From Bacteroidia bacterium (lineage in GTDB: Bacteria > Bacteroidota > Bacteroidia > Flavobacteriales > Flavobacteriaceae): a stretch of 5,336 bases of DNA. The notes under the pieces are model-generated. The model was not told where the DNA came from. It was given only the letters and a program-made list of their open reading frames with translations, and made no database searches. Of this stretch, positions 5,125-5,336 are shown piece by piece (positions within the stretch are counted from its first letter, which is position 1; each line of letters opens with the position of its first letter). Location: the NCBI GenBank assembly GCA_030429325.1, contig JAUICT010000181.1, positions 1 through 5,336 on the forward strand, given 5' to 3'. Made by a program: the position numbers and the translations under genes.

Positions 5125-5179
5125 ATTATTTTAAATCAATCTAAATAAAAAAATTATGAACAATTGTTGGACTCCCAAG

Positions 5180-5336
5180 CTAAAAACGAAGGGCAACTCC
5201 CATGGTATTGGGGCCAAAGGAAAGATTCCAGCTAATTTTATTCTCCGTATCGTTGTATTTCTCATCATATTTGGAGTCCAAGTACTTGTCTATGGATTCT
5301 ACAATAAAAATACTGAGTACGGTACTGAAGGCCACA
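5180..5336 (-). CDS. C-terminal end of a probable outer-membrane protein (partial)
   Basis: The gene enters from beyond the right edge, and only the last 51 residues are present. Reading in: an apolar stretch VAFSTVLSIFIVESI, then a charged KYLDSKYDEKYNDTENK linker, then WNLSFGPNTMGVALRF and TAG. The alternating final strand ending in Phe is typical of proteins inserted in the outer membrane by the BAM machinery. I therefore infer a beta-barrel or outer-membrane-associated protein. The family cannot be named from this fragment. The opposite strand is also open here from an ATG at about 5155, but this frame has the better C-terminal signature. The stop lies 83 bp before the Cys-rich gene on the same strand, with no terminator seen between. 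Confidence 0.65.
   Translation of the reverse strand, partial: VAFSTVLSIFIVESIDKYLDSKYDEKYNDTENKISWNLSFGPNTMGVALRF

Noticed and set aside
5155..5336. Plus-strand open frame starting MNNCWTPKLK with a hydrophobic segment, open to the window end.
   Set aside because: It overlaps the minus-strand frame, whose WNLSFGPNTMGVALRF stop-proximal strand is a typical outer-membrane C-terminus. Both cannot be likely, and the minus frame fits better.
1..5336. CRISPR array, tRNA, rRNA, insertion sequence or defence/toxin system.
   Set aside because: No regularly spaced repeats, tRNA-like cloverleaf, transposase motifs or recognised toxin-antitoxin domains were seen on either strand.

Overview
The window looks like an ordinary chromosomal segment from a member of the Bacteroidota, most likely a marine Flavobacteriaceae species. 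The evidence is a moderately AT-rich composition, A/T-rich translation starts without Shine-Dalgarno motifs, several TAnnTTTG sequences matching the Bacteroidota -7 promoter element, small secreted proteins of unknown function, and an outer-membrane-type C-terminus ending in Phe. The genus cannot be fixed from this sequence.

Left part (1-2911). A complete glycerate 2-kinase gene runs on the plus strand. It meets a minus-strand GNAT acetyltransferase gene stop to stop with no bases between them. Behind the acetyltransferase, also on the minus strand, are a small secreted protein gene with a hairpin terminator and a dps gene. Dps has all the ferroxidase residues. Dps and the secreted protein are 51 bp apart with no visible terminator, so they may be co-transcribed.

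Middle (2912-4014). A 286-bp gene-free stretch upstream of dps holds three short hairpins and a 16-bp AT palindrome. Next comes a divergent pair: a 75-residue minus-strand protein and a plus-strand two-helix membrane protein. The coding frame of the membrane protein appears broken by one base in a run of seven T. The 86 bp between the pair carry a 9-bp inverted repeat whose arms lie next to each start codon. The 175 bp before ssb contain a 50-bp nested palindrome followed by a -7-like box.

Right part (4015-5336). A short single-stranded DNA-binding protein (OB fold only, no acidic tail) ends at a strong terminator. It is followed by a secreted protein of unknown function with a C-x3-C pair. 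A symmetric terminator is shared with an oppositely oriented 55-residue Lys/Cys-rich protein gene. The window ends inside a minus-strand gene whose C-terminus resembles an outer-membrane beta-barrel.

The recognisable genes concern glycerate phosphorylation, protein or small-molecule acetylation, iron storage and oxidative protection, and ssDNA binding. They do not form an obvious pathway. I found no mobile element, CRISPR array, tRNA or rRNA, and no convincing new multi-gene system. The items most worth checking are the T-run frameshift, the palindrome upstream of ssb, the symmetric divergent control region and the tiny Cys-rich gene.
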